DNA of 64,000 nucleotides, taken from contig CAVVNM010000017.1 in the NCBI GenBank assembly GCA_963749575.1, forward strand, positions 145,500 to 209,499, written 5' to 3'. Both the position numbers and the translations under genes were made by a program. Source of the stretch: JAMXLO01 sp963749575. GTDB lineage: Bacteria > Pseudomonadota > Alphaproteobacteria > Acetobacterales > Acetobacteraceae. Below are positions 45,574-54,377 of the stretch, piece after piece (the stretch's first letter is position 1; each line of letters starts with the position of its first letter). The notes under the pieces were generated by a model. The model was not told where the DNA came from. It made no database searches and worked only from the letters and a program-made list of their open reading frames with translations.

Positions 45574-45589
45574 CAATTGGCCCAAATTG
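45574..45589. promoter_or_regulatory. Imperfect palindrome at the antitoxin start (possible operator)
   Basis: On the minus strand CAATTTGGGCCAATTG pairs at 12 of 16 positions and abuts the antitoxin ATG. Autorepressed toxin-antitoxin operons often have operators here. Confidence 0.35.
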
Positions 45590-45782
45590 GTCGCTTTGAT
45601 TGGTCGAAAAGCTGATGCCCCTCAGCTGGATGTCAAGTTCCACGCGCGCGGCAGGCGAGGACACCACCAACTCGAACAACTCACAGCAACGTCAGCTCCA
45701 TCACCGGAGCGTGCGGGTTGACGGCAAGGTTTCGCCAAGATCGGCGCCCATGTTCCTTGCCCTCAGCACGAGGAGTTTTGTG

Positions 45783-45956
45783 ATGCGAATCTTGCTACCA
45801 CTCACATTTCTGGCTTTGGCCGGATGCACCATCGAGACGCCAGCGCCGGTGCATACCACCTACGTGACGCCGGCGCCGACGACCACCTATGTGACGCCGG
45901 CGCCCACGACCACTTACGTGGCTCCGGCTGCGCCGGTCGCGACGGTTATTCAGTAG
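45783..45956 (+). CDS. Small repeat-containing lipoprotein
   Basis: A 57-aa precursor with a lipoprotein signal peptide and lipobox LAGC (MRILLPLTFLALAGC). The mature part is about 43 residues of Pro/Thr/Val-rich repeats, TTYVTPAP repeated three times with small changes. GAGGAG precedes the ATG. A strong GC-rich hairpin follows 29 bp after the stop. Function is unknown; it is probably anchored in the envelope. Confidence 0.7.
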   Translation: MRILLPLTFLALAGCTIETPAPVHTTYVTPAPTTTYVTPAPTTTYVAPAAPVATVIQ

Positions 45957-45984
45957 TCACTGCCGACACATAGTTCGTGAAATC

Positions 45985-46020
45985 GCCGAACGCTGGCCGC
46001 CTCGGACGCCAGCGTTCGGC
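45985..46020. terminator. Hairpin after the small lipoprotein gene
   Basis: Perfect 13-bp arms GCCGAACGCTGGC (45985-45997) and GCCAGCGTTCGGC (46008-46020) with a 10-nt loop. It has no U-run. It lies immediately before the inverted-repeat unit at 46025. Confidence 0.6.
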
Positions 46021-46024
46021 CGGA

Positions 46025-46624
46025 CTAGTACCGCTGCACAGGGGTTCTGACCGGTTGCCGCGGGCGTGCCGGCCAACACTTCCGTAATCGCGCCTGCGGC
46101 AGCATCACGAAAGGAAGCTTTAAGCGCAAATGTAAGCAGATGCACGCCGAACACGCAGATAGCGATAGGCTGAACGACCTGTCGGGACGCGTCATCGGCT
46201 GCGCCTTGACGGTGCTCAAGACGTTTGGCGCCGGCCTCGCAGTTGCGCAGCAACACGCCGCCAGGGGCACTACAAGGGCGCGCTGGTTGGAAAGTACGTC
46301 GCGGACCTCCTGGTCGAGGACGTGCTTCTGGTCGAGCTCAAGACGGTCAAGCGCCGGACGACGCGCATCGGATGCAATGCACCAACTACCTCAAAGCGAG
46401 CGGCCTGCGGCTCTGTCTGCTGCTGAACTTCAGCAAGCCACGCCTCGAGATCAAGCGCGTGGTGCACGACCTGTGAACCCCACCGGACCATCTGCGTGTT
46501 CTGCGTGCATCTGCCTGCATTTGCGTTTGAACCTTATCTTGTCTCCTGCGCCAAGGGCCCGACAGCCTCCGAGCCGTGGCACGAGCATGCTCGGTCGGTC
46601 AGAATAACTGTGCAGGGGCACTAG
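46025..46624. mobile_element. ~600-bp unit with long imperfect inverted ends around a GxxExxY relic
   Basis: The left end begins CTAGTACCGCTGCACAG and the right end, reverse-complemented, begins CTAGTGCCCCTGCACAG; both continue with TTCTGACCG. An inner repeat block is also inverted: left 46131-46161 (GCGCAAATGTAAGCAGATGC and on) against right 46494-46529. Together the inverted ends span about 130 bp each with indels. The interior holds a broken GxxExxY gene. No transposase is present. The right end abuts DNA homologous to the deacetylase gene 5' end, suggesting insertion or rearrangement there. Confidence 0.55.
46140..46476 (+). pseudogene. GxxExxY-family protein relic
   Basis: Three out-of-frame pieces match the GxxExxY (PD-(D/E)XK-like) family in order: DRLNDLSGRVIGCALTVLKT then FGAGL; YKGALVGKYVADLLVEDVLL followed by VELKTVK; and CTNYLKASGLRLCLLLNFSK then PRLEIKRVVHDL. 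The stretch after FGAGL that would hold the GxxExxY signature itself is missing, and at least two frameshifts are present. Intact members are about 125 aa and of unknown function. Confidence 0.7.
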
Positions 46625-46700
46625 CCGTGCGCCGCCGGGCCATTTCGGGTCGGCGGACCGGCGCCCCGGGCGATCGGACTGCCACCGATTGACGGAGCCA
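46623..46700 (-). pseudogene. Relic duplicate of the deacetylase gene 5' end
   Basis: 46623-46700 resembles 44846-44945 (the start region of the PuuE-like gene): both contain GGCCATTTCGGGTCGG and GCCACCGATTG in the same order and spacing class, and the relic encodes DPKWPGGARL on the minus strand. Only the N-terminal part remains, cut at the right end of the inverted-repeat unit. Confidence 0.55.
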
Positions 46701-46723
46701 CGCCGGGCGCCGAAAAGCCGCGC

Positions 46724-47668
46724 ATGTCGGCCGCCGCCACATCATGGATTCTCAGCGAAGGCTATGCCGGCCTGCAGGCGCAGGCGCTGGGCCTGGCCGA
46801 GGCAGCCGGGCTGCATCCCGAGATGCGCGTCCTGGCGCCGCGGGCGCCGTGGAGGTGGGTGACCGCGTCGCTGTGGCCGGCGCCGCTGGCGGCGGTGCCG
46901 GACGCGGTGCGGGCGCCGTTGCCGGAACTGGTGATCGGCTGCGGCGGGGTGGCGGCCGCGGTCGGCGCGGCGCTGCGTGGGGCCGGCCGGGCGGTGGTAC
47001 AGGTGCAGCATCCGCGCATGGACCCGCGGCGCTTCGATCTGATCGTGGTCAACCGCCACGACGAACTGACCGGGCCGAACGTCGTGGTGACGCGGACGGC
47101 ACTGCATCGCGCCACGCCGGCGCGGCTGGCCGCGGCAGCCGATGCCTGGCGACCGCGTTTCGCGCACCTGAAGCGGCCGTTGGTCGCAGTGCTGGTGGGT
47201 GGCAGCAACGGGCGGTTCCGGCTGGATGCGGCGGTCGCGCGCGAACTTGCCGGCCAGCTTGCCGCGATGATGCGTTGCGATGGTGTCGGCGTCGCGGTGA
47301 CCCCCTCGCGCCGCACCGATCCGGCGGCGACGCGCGTGCTGGCCGAGACGCTGGTCCCGCTCGGCGGTTATGTCTGGGATGGCAACGGGGACAATCCGTA
47401 TTTCGGCATGCTCGCATTGGCCGATGCGGTCGTGGTCACGGTGGACAGCGTCTCGATGATCTCCGAGGCGGTGGCGACCGCGGCGCCGGTGATGCTGGCG
47501 AAACTGCCCGGCCGATCGCGCCGCAAGGCACTGTTCACCGAAGGACTGCTGCGCGAAGGCCGGGTGCGCGAATTCGCCGGGCGTCTGGAGATGTGGCCGG
47601 TGGCGCCGCTCGACGATACCGCGGAGGCCGCGGCCGAGATGTGCCGGCGGCTCGGATTGCCATGCTGA
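46724..47668 (+). CDS. ELM1/GtrOC1-family (DUF1022) protein
   Basis: A 314-aa protein of the mitochondrial-fission-ELM1 family, found in many alphaproteobacteria and plants. Characteristic segments are SEGYAGLQAQALGLAEAAGL, VVVTRTALHRATP, VAVLVGGSNGRFRLDA and VVTVDSVSMISEAVATAAPV, which resemble a GT-B glycosyltransferase fold. The biochemical activity in bacteria is not established. Its stop overlaps the next gene by 7 nt, so the two are coupled. Confidence 0.88.
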   Translation: MSAAATSWILSEGYAGLQAQALGLAEAAGLHPEMRVLAPRAPWRWVTASLWPAPLAAVPDAVRAPLPELVIGCGGVAAAVGAALRGAGRAVVQVQHPRMDPRRFDLIVVNRHDELTGPNVVVTRTALHRATPARLAAAADAWRPRFAHLKRPLVAVLVGGSNGRFRLDAAVARELAGQLAAMMRCDGVGVAVTPSRRTDPAATRVLAETLVPLGGYVWDGNGDNPYFGMLALADAVVVTVDSVSMISEAVATAAPVMLAKLPGRSRRKALFTEGLLREGRVREFAGRLEMWPVAPLDDTAEAAAEMCRRLGLPC

Positions 47669-49534
47669 ACATCCAGACCTTCGACAATCGCGCCGGCGGC
47701 AACGTGCTGTACAAGGCACTGGCGCACCCGCTGGCGGCGGAGGCTGTTGCGCGTCTGTATGCGCGGCTGGCGGGGCCGGTCGCGCTGTATGATCCGGAGG
47801 GTATCGCCGCGGCATTGTTCGCGCTGTATCCGCAGGCGCCGCCGTTCGTCGGGCTCTATGTGCATGACGTGACCGAAGTGGGCGAGCAACGTGCCGGCTA
47901 CGTCGCACGCGCGTTGACCGATCTGCCGGACAGCGGCGCTCGGATCGTGCTGGTCGCGGCGTTCGATGCGGGGCGCATCGCCGCGCGGATTGCGCATCTG
48001 CTGCCGCCGGGTGCCGAGGTGGTCACACTGGATGCGGTGAAGCTGCCGGAGGCGTTGCTGACCAACCGCGCGCGTTATCTCGACAGGCTGAATTTCGCGA
48101 CCAATTTCGCGTTCTTCCGCGAGGCCGATGGGCTGTCGACGCGGCTGGTGTCGGCGAACTATTGGGCCGGCTATGGCGGCGGCGCGATCCGCTTGTGGCT
48201 GCGGCTGTTCGATGCGGCCGGCACAGCGATCGCGACGTGGGAGCAGAAGGTGCCGGCTGGGCCTTGCGGCTTTTCCATCGACAGCCGCGCGGTGCGCGAA
48301 CGGTTCGGCCTGGCGTCATTCACCGGCCAGTTGTTCGCGCATGCAATCGGTGCGGCGGGACACGACGTGGTGAAATACGCGCTCGACACCTACGCGAGTG
48401 ACAACGGCGCCAGCCTGTCATGCACGCATGACGCCAACGCCTGGCCGTCGGATCGCTATGCCGGACTGCCGGCGCCGCGCGACGATGAGCGTGTGACCTT
48501 GTGGCTGCAGAACAGCCACGCGACGCCGATACCGGCAGGTGCGGTGTCGCTCGACCGCATGGGCGCGGAGCGGCCGGTGGCGTTGACGCAGGACGTGGCG
48601 CCGTTCGCGACGGTTGCGGTGGATGTGGCGCAGGTGCTGCCGGAGCTGCGCTGGCCGGCGCAGATCGAACTGCGGGCAGGACGGCACGTGGTGCGGCCGC
48701 GCTACGAGGTGACGCGCGGCGAACGCGTCCGCATCGCGCATGTCAACGTGGAGCGCGGCGATCTCAAGCCGGATCCGGCTGATCGCGCGTCTGCCTGCGC
48801 CGCTGGGGCGCGGCTATCTGCTGCCGTTCCCGGTGCTGCCGCGCGAACGCTTCCGCAGCATCGTGCAGCCGACGCCGATGGCGGTGTCGCAGACGACGTT
48901 GCCGCTGCGGCTCGATGTGTTCGACGAGGCGGGGAGCAAGGGGCGGAGCGGTTCCTCGGCTGCCTGGCGCGCGATCACGACGTGGCGCTGGACGTGGACG
49001 AGGTGGCGGCGGGACATGCCGAGCTGGTCTACGACTTTCGCGACGGCGGCGAGGCGGATGGCTGGCTGCATGCGCTGTTCCGCTACGAGGACCGGCAGTC
49101 CGGGCCACGTCGCGGAATCCAGCTTCGGCGGGCACATCTTCAACACGGTGATGACCTATCGCGACGAGCCGCAGTCCTATGGCGGTCCGCCGCCGGGGCT
49201 GAGCACGCGGCTGTTCCTCAAGCTCGGCGATGCGCGGCGGCGCAGTTTCGCGGTGCTGATCTATCCGGCATCGGCGCCGTGGCACGCGCAGTCGGCAACC
49301 ATGCTGCTGCTGCATGATGGCGCGGGCCAGGTGATCGCGGAGCAGCGTGTGGCGATCGCGTGTTCCGGCTCGACCATGGTGTGGCCACATGCGGTGTTCG
49401 GCGCTGCGGCGCTGCGCCAGGCGGGACCGGACGGCTACGTGCTGGTGCGCGACGCGACCTGCCGGCTGTTCGGCTATCATGGGCTGATGGATGACGCCGG
49501 CGGGTTCTCGCTGGACCATATGTTCGGGTTCTAG
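47662..49534 (+). pseudogene. Large uncharacterised protein with three frameshifts
   Basis: A reading of about 620 residues, overlapping the ELM1 gene, is interrupted three times. It begins MLNIQTFDNRAGGNVLYKAL. Frame changes are inferred at about 48778 (one extra base, after LKPDP), about 48941 (one G too few in a G run, before AERFLGCLARDHD) and about 49104 (one extra base, before HVAESSFGGHIFN). It ends FSLDHMFGF at 49534. Protein-like sequence continues across each break, including DRQSG/HVAESS. I recognise no domain. The clustered homopolymer-type indels make sequence error a serious possibility. Confidence 0.65.
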
Positions 49535-49540
49535 CGTCCC

Positions 49541-49636
49541 CCTGTCATTGCGAGGAGCGCAGCGACGAAGCAATCCCCAGCGAGCTGCGCACTCCCATGG
49601 AGATTGCTTCGTCGCTGCGCTCCTCGCAATGACAGG
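49541..49636. repeat. Perfect 35-bp inverted repeat (family B)
   Basis: The left arm starts CCTGTCATTGCGAGGAGCGC (49541-49575) and is exactly complementary to the right arm (49602-49636), with a 26-bp spacer. It lies 5 bp after the preceding stop and 47 bp before the next start. It can form a very stable hairpin, likely a terminator or mRNA-stabilising structure. Arms beginning TGTCATTGCGAGGAG are, from memory, common dispersed palindromes in bacterial genomes. Confidence 0.85.
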
Positions 49637-49683
49637 CGAATTCGCGCTATAAGCACAACGCCGAGAGCTGGAGGAAACAGAGC

Positions 49684-51444
49684 ATGTCGAACAACAGCGC
49701 CGATACGCGCCCGGGTCGCCGTACCGTCATCAAGGGCGCCGTCGCCGCAACCGCCGCTGCCGCCCTGACACCGATCGGCCTGGCGACCGCGCAGCCGGCC
49801 GCGCCGCCGCGCAACCGGACGATGAGCCTGGTGTGGGGCGGGCGCGAAGGCCGCTGGGTGGATTTCGATCTGTGGAACCCATACTCGATCGGCGCCAATC
49901 ACCAGAACGGCCCGAACATCATCTACGAGCCGCTGGCGTATTACAGCGCGTTCGCCGACAAGACCTATATGTGGCTGGCGGAGAGCTACCAGTACACCGA
50001 GGACTTCAAGCAGCTCACCATCAAGACCCGCTCCGGCATCTCCTGGTCGGACGGCACGCCGTTCTCGGCCGAGGACGTGGCGTTCACGCTGAACAGCCTG
50101 CGCGACATCGGTCCCAAGGTGAAATGGGGCGTCGATGTGCAGCAGGTGATGAAGCAGGCGAAGGCGACCGACGCCAACACCGTCGTGGTCGATTTCATCG
50201 TGCCGGCGCCGCGGTTCTTCTTCTTCATGACCTACAAATACGACATCGGCGTCTACATCGTGCCGAAGCACATCTTCGCCGGCCAGGACTGGACGACGTT
50301 CAAGCACTTCGACATCGCCAAGGGCTGGCCGGTCAGCACCGGGCCGTGGAAGGTGGCGGAGGCCTCGCTGCAGCAGAAGGTGTTCGACCGGCGGCCGGAG
50401 TGGTGGGCGGCGAAGGCGGGACTGGCGCCGCTGCCGGCGATCGAGCGCACGATCTGGCTGCCGTTTGCCGGTGAGCAGGCGACGGCGCAGGCGCTGATCA
50501 CCAATCAGTTGGATGCGGGCACCGGCATGCAGCCGGCGACATTCCCGACGCTGTTCCGGGGCAATCCGAAGATCACCACGCATAGCGGGCAGAAGCCGCC
50601 GTACGGCTACGTCGATTGGTGGCCGATCTCGCTGTACGTCAACAACGAGGTGAAGCCGTTCGACGACAAGGACGTGCGCTGGGCGCTGTCCCACTACATC
50701 GATCGGCAGCAACTGATCGACGTCGGCTATCTCGGCGCCTCGCAGGTGTCGTCGCTGCCGATGCCGCCCTACCCGCCGTTGCTGCCGTACTTCGATGCGG
50801 TGAAGGACCTGCTGGCGAAATACGACACGCTGGCGTTCGATCCGAAGAAGGGCGACGCGCTGCTGTCGGCCAAGGGGTACAAGAAGGACGGCGGCGTCTG
50901 GACCGACGCGCAGGGCAAGAAGCTGACCCTGGAGATCATCGGCTTCGGCGCCGGCGGGTCGGCGATCGGGCCGGTGCTGTCGGAGATGCTGAAGCGCCAC
51001 GGCGTCGATGCGTCGATGAGCCTGCCGCCGGATTTCGACGACCGGTTCCAGAAGGGCCAGTTCGTCGGCTCGATCTATGGCCATGGCGGTTCGATCACCG
51101 AGCCATATTCGACCCTGCGTCTGTATCAGGGCCGCAGCGTCGCGGTGCCCGGCGCGCATCTGGTGAATTTTGCGCGCTGGAAGAATGAGGAGTTCGACAA
51201 GATCACCGACGAGATGTACGTCACCGATCCGAACAACAAGCCGAAGATGATGGAGCTGTTCCATCGCGCGATGGAGATCTGGCTGCCGGAGCTGCCGGAC
51301 ATCCAGTTGGTGCAGAACTTCCACCGCATTCCGATGAACACCACCTACTGGAAGAACTGGCCGACCGCCGATAACGCCTATGTCAACGGCGCGTCGTGGC
51401 ACCTGACCTATCCGATCGTGCTGTGGAGCCTGCAGCCGGCCTGA
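49684..51444 (+). CDS. ABC transporter substrate-binding protein, family 5 (operon-encoded)
   Basis: A 586-aa binding protein with a Tat signal (RPGRRTVIKGAVAATAAAAL, cleaved near LATAQPA). Family motifs include WNPYSIGANHQNGP, ISWSDGTPFSAEDVAFTLNS and STGPWKVAEA. It is followed within 3 bp by two permeases and two ATPases in order, so it is the ligand-capturing part of a complete peptide-type importer. It differs from the three orphan paralogues in length and motif detail. The ligand is unknown (peptide, oligosaccharide or nickel-like are all seen in this family). Confidence 0.93.
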   Translation: MSNNSADTRPGRRTVIKGAVAATAAAALTPIGLATAQPAAPPRNRTMSLVWGGREGRWVDFDLWNPYSIGANHQNGPNIIYEPLAYYSAFADKTYMWLAESYQYTEDFKQLTIKTRSGISWSDGTPFSAEDVAFTLNSLRDIGPKVKWGVDVQQVMKQAKATDANTVVVDFIVPAPRFFFFMTYKYDIGVYIVPKHIFAGQDWTTFKHFDIAKGWPVSTGPWKVAEASLQQKVFDRRPEWWAAKAGLAPLPAIERTIWLPFAGEQATAQALITNQLDAGTGMQPATFPTLFRGNPKITTHSGQKPPYGYVDWWPISLYVNNEVKPFDDKDVRWALSHYIDRQQLIDVGYLGASQVSSLPMPPYPPLLPYFDAVKDLLAKYDTLAFDPKKGDALLSAKGYKKDGGVWTDAQGKKLTLEIIGFGAGGSAIGPVLSEMLKRHGVDASMSLPPDFDDRFQKGQFVGSIYGHGGSITEPYSTLRLYQGRSVAVPGAHLVNFARWKNEEFDKITDEMYVTDPNNKPKMMELFHRAMEIWLPELPDIQLVQNFHRIPMNTTYWKNWPTADNAYVNGASWHLTYPIVLWSLQPA

Positions 51445-51447
51445 CCT

Positions 51448-52455
51448 ATGCAGCTCGCCTACATCGCGCGCCGGTTCGGTGTGTTCCTGCTGATCGTCTG
51501 GCTGGCGGCGTCGCTGAACTTCTTCCTGCCCAAGCTGTCCGGGCAGGACCCGGTGCGCACCAAGCTGCTGCAGTCGGCGCAGCTTGGCGGCTACGTGCAG
51601 GGCGGGCTCGAGGACATGGTGAAGGAGTATGACCGGCGCTTCGGCCTCGACCAGCCGTTGTGGCGACAGTACCTGAGCTATGTGAGCGCCACGGCGCGGC
51701 TCGACTTCAACTATTCGATCGCCAACTATCCGCGTACGGTGCGCGAGCTGATCGGCGAGGCGTTGCCGTGGACGGTGGGATTGCTTGGCACCACCACGCT
51801 GTTGTCGTTCGGCATCGGCACCCTGTTGGGCGCATTGCTGGCGTGGCCGGGGGCGCCGCACTGGATGCGCTGGCTGATGCCGCCGTTATGGGCACTGCAC
51901 GCGATCCCATTCTTTCTGCTCGGGCTGATCCTGATGTACCTGCTGGCGTTCCAGTTACCGCTGCTGCCGATCTTCGGCGGTTATACCGCGGGTGTGATCC
52001 CGTCGTTCTCGCTGGGGTTCGTGTGGGATGTGGTGTCGCATGCGCTGCTGCCGGCGTTGTCGATCGTGCTGGTGGCCACCGGCGGGTGGGCGCTGGGAAT
52101 GCGTGGGATGATGGTGACGACGATGGGCGAGGACTACGTGACGTTTGCCGACGCGAAAGGACTGAAGAGCGCGACGATCTTCCTGCGCTATTGCCTGCGC
52201 AACGCGATCCTGCCGCAGACCACGGCGCTGGCGCTGGCGCTGGGGCAGATCCTGTCGGGTGCGGTGCTGGTGGAGGTGATCTTCGGCTATCCGGGGATCG
52301 GTGCACTGCTGTTCCAGGCGATCCAGGAGAACGATTTCTTTCTGATCCAGGGGATCGTGTTCACCGTCATTGTCGCGTTGGGCCTGGCGACGCTGATCCT
52401 CGACATTGTGTATCCGTGGCTGGACCCACGGATTTCGTATCGGAGCACAGGTTGA
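51448..52455 (+). CDS. Peptide-type ABC transporter permease, DppB-like
   Basis: A 335-aa inner-membrane permease with about 6 helices. It begins YIARRFGVFLLIVWLAASLN as in DppB/OppB, has the DRRFGLDQPLWRQYLSY loop, and the EAA-type cytoplasmic loop TFADAKGLKSATIFLRYCLR. The conserved GAVLVEVIFGYPGIG segment is present. It starts 3 bp after the binding-protein stop. Confidence 0.93.
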   Translation: MQLAYIARRFGVFLLIVWLAASLNFFLPKLSGQDPVRTKLLQSAQLGGYVQGGLEDMVKEYDRRFGLDQPLWRQYLSYVSATARLDFNYSIANYPRTVRELIGEALPWTVGLLGTTTLLSFGIGTLLGALLAWPGAPHWMRWLMPPLWALHAIPFFLLGLILMYLLAFQLPLLPIFGGYTAGVIPSFSLGFVWDVVSHALLPALSIVLVATGGWALGMRGMMVTTMGEDYVTFADAKGLKSATIFLRYCLRNAILPQTTALALALGQILSGAVLVEVIFGYPGIGALLFQAIQENDFFLIQGIVFTVIVALGLATLILDIVYPWLDPRISYRSTG

Positions 52456-52479
52456 GGCGCGGAGCATCCGTAGACTTGA

Positions 52480-52576
52480 CTCCCCCTCCCCTTGCGGGAG
52501 GGGGGCGGGGGGAGGGGGCGTTGCCGGTATTGCGCGGCCCCCTCCCCCCAACCCCCTCCCGCGAGGGGAGGGGGAG
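52480..52576. repeat. GC-rich 97-bp palindromic element (family C), copy 1
   Basis: Complementary ends CTCCCCCTCCCC and GGGGAGGGGGAG enclose internal C-rich and G-rich palindromic blocks. A near-identical copy is at 58341-58436. It sits between the dppB-like and dppC-like genes, and its right end supplies the GGGGAGG ribosome binding site of the next gene. Confidence 0.85.
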
Positions 52577-52583
52577 GCGGGGC

Positions 52584-53423
52584 GTGTTCCGCTACCTTCG
52601 CCGCAACAAATCCCTCGCTGTCGGCGTCACGCTGCTGTCGCTGCTGGCGCTGTTCATCATCATCGGCAACCTCACGGTCGATACCGAGCTCGCGCGCCCG
52701 CTGTCGGTGCGCGCGTTGCAGCCGCCGTCGTGGGAGCACCCGTTCGGCACCGACCGTCAGGGCCGCGATCTGCTCGCCGCCATGGTCGCCGGCACGCCGC
52801 TTACCCTGAAGATCGGCTTCATCGCCGGCTTTCTCGGCGTCGGGATCGGCACCGTGCTGGCCTTCGTCGCCGGCTATTATCGTGGCATGACCGACACCGT
52901 GATCCGCGGCATCGCCGATATCGGCCTGACCGTGCCTGGCCTGCTGGTTCTGATCATCATCGCGGTCTCGGTGCGCGGCGGCCTCACCGTGAACGAAATG
53001 GCGATCGTGGTCGCCTCGCTCGCCTGGCTGTACCCCACGCGCACTATCCGTTCCCAGGTGCTGACCCTGCGCGAGCGCGGCTATGTCGAGGTGGCCCGCC
53101 TCAACGGCATGTCCGGGGCGGAGATCATCCTGCGCGAGATGATGCCGAACCTGCTGCCTTATCTCGCCGCCACGCTGGTCAACGCGGTGTCCGCCGCGAT
53201 CCTTGCGTCGATCGGCCTGGAGGTACTCGGCCTCGGTCCGCTGGAAGCGCCGACGCTGGGCATGACGCTGTACTGGATCAACTTCAACGCCGCGATCCTC
53301 AACGGCTGGTGGTGGTGGTGGATCGCGCCGATCGTCATCATCCTGATGGTGTTCCTCGGCCTGTTCTTCCTCACCGTCGGGCTCGACGAAATCGCCAATC
53401 CCCGGCTGCGGCGATCGGTATGA
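52584..53423 (+). CDS. Peptide-type ABC transporter permease, DppC-like
   Basis: A 279-aa permease. The start is GTG 52584 (VFRYLRRNKSLAVG), preceded by GGGGAGG derived from a palindromic element inserted just upstream; no other start codon lies close by in frame. Features include HPFGTDRQGRDLLAAMVAGT as in DppC/OppC and the EAA loop VEVARLNGMSGAEIILREMM. About 6 transmembrane helices are visible. Its stop overlaps the next ATG (ATGA). The protein may have lost a few N-terminal residues to the repeat. Confidence 0.9.
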   Translation: MFRYLRRNKSLAVGVTLLSLLALFIIIGNLTVDTELARPLSVRALQPPSWEHPFGTDRQGRDLLAAMVAGTPLTLKIGFIAGFLGVGIGTVLAFVAGYYRGMTDTVIRGIADIGLTVPGLLVLIIIAVSVRGGLTVNEMAIVVASLAWLYPTRTIRSQVLTLRERGYVEVARLNGMSGAEIILREMMPNLLPYLAATLVNAVSAAILASIGLEVLGLGPLEAPTLGMTLYWINFNAAILNGWWWWWIAPIVIILMVFLGLFFLTVGLDEIANPRLRRSV

Positions 53424-54373
53424 ACGCCGCGGTGCTGCGGGTCGAAGGGCTGCGCGTCGCCTACGACCATCCGCTGGGCGAGGTGCGGGCGGTGGACGAT
53501 GTGTGGTTCAACCTGCGACCGCACGAACGCTTCGGCCTGGCCGGCGAATCGGGCTCCGGCAAATCGACCATGGCGCTCGCCATCCTGCGCCTGATCCGTC
53601 CGCCCGGACGCATCGATGGCGGCGAGGTCTGGCTGGATGACACCAGGCTGTCCACGCTGTCGGACGATGCGATGCGCAAGCTCCGGCTTGCCGGCATCGC
53701 ACTGGTGCCGCAAGGCTCGATGAACTCACTGAACCCGGTGCTGCGCATCAGCTCGCAGATCGCCGACGCACTGGCCGATCATGGCACCACGCTGTCGCAT
53801 CGCGAGATCGACGCCCATGTGCGCGATCTGCTCGGCCATGTCGGCCTGCCGCCCGGCGTGGCGGACATGTATCCGCACGAGCTGTCCGGCGGCATGAAGC
53901 AGCGCGCCTGCATCGCGATCGCGATCTGCCTGCGCCCCAAGGTGATCATCGCCGACGAACCGACCAGCGCGCTCGATGTGGTGGTGCAGCGCCAGGTGAT
54001 GGCGACGCTGGCGCGCGTGCAGCAGGAACTCGGCGCCGCGGTGATCCTGGTCGGCCACGATATGGGCCTGATGGCGCAGTTCGTCGATCGGCTCGGCGTG
54101 ATGTATGCCGGCCGTCTGGTGGAGATCGCACCGATCGGCGAGATCATCACGGCGCCGAAGCATCCCTACACGCAGATGCTGATCGCCAGCCTGCCGTCGC
54201 TGGAGCGCAAGGGGGCGATGCAGGGCATTCCCGGTCTGGCGCCGCTGCTGCGCGATCTGCCGTCCGGCTGCGCGTTCCATCCGCGTTGTCCGAAGGCGAC
54301 CGACCTGTGCCGCACCGAGCGGCCGCTGCTGCGCGATCTCGACGGCCACCACGCTGCCTGCCACTTCGCCTGA
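53420..54373 (+). CDS. Peptide-type ABC transporter ATPase, DppD-like
   Basis: A 317-aa ATPase. Walker A is GESGSGKST, the signature LSGGMKQR, and Walker B VIIADEPTSALD; the switch His is in VGHDMGLMAQ. The C-terminal oligopeptide_HPY region carries CAFHPRCPKATDLC. It overlaps the permease stop by 4 nt. It pairs with the second ATPase at 55895-56869. Confidence 0.95.
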   Translation: MNAAVLRVEGLRVAYDHPLGEVRAVDDVWFNLRPHERFGLAGESGSGKSTMALAILRLIRPPGRIDGGEVWLDDTRLSTLSDDAMRKLRLAGIALVPQGSMNSLNPVLRISSQIADALADHGTTLSHREIDAHVRDLLGHVGLPPGVADMYPHELSGGMKQRACIAIAICLRPKVIIADEPTSALDVVVQRQVMATLARVQQELGAAVILVGHDMGLMAQFVDRLGVMYAGRLVEIAPIGEIITAPKHPYTQMLIASLPSLERKGAMQGIPGLAPLLRDLPSGCAFHPRCPKATDLCRTERPLLRDLDGHHAACHFA

Positions 54374-54377
54374 CGCT

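Noticed and set aside
49531..51861. 776-codon minus-strand open frame opposite the operon-encoded binding protein
   Set aside because: Shadow of the binding-protein and permease genes; composition is extreme in Arg/His/Gln and no domain is recognisable.
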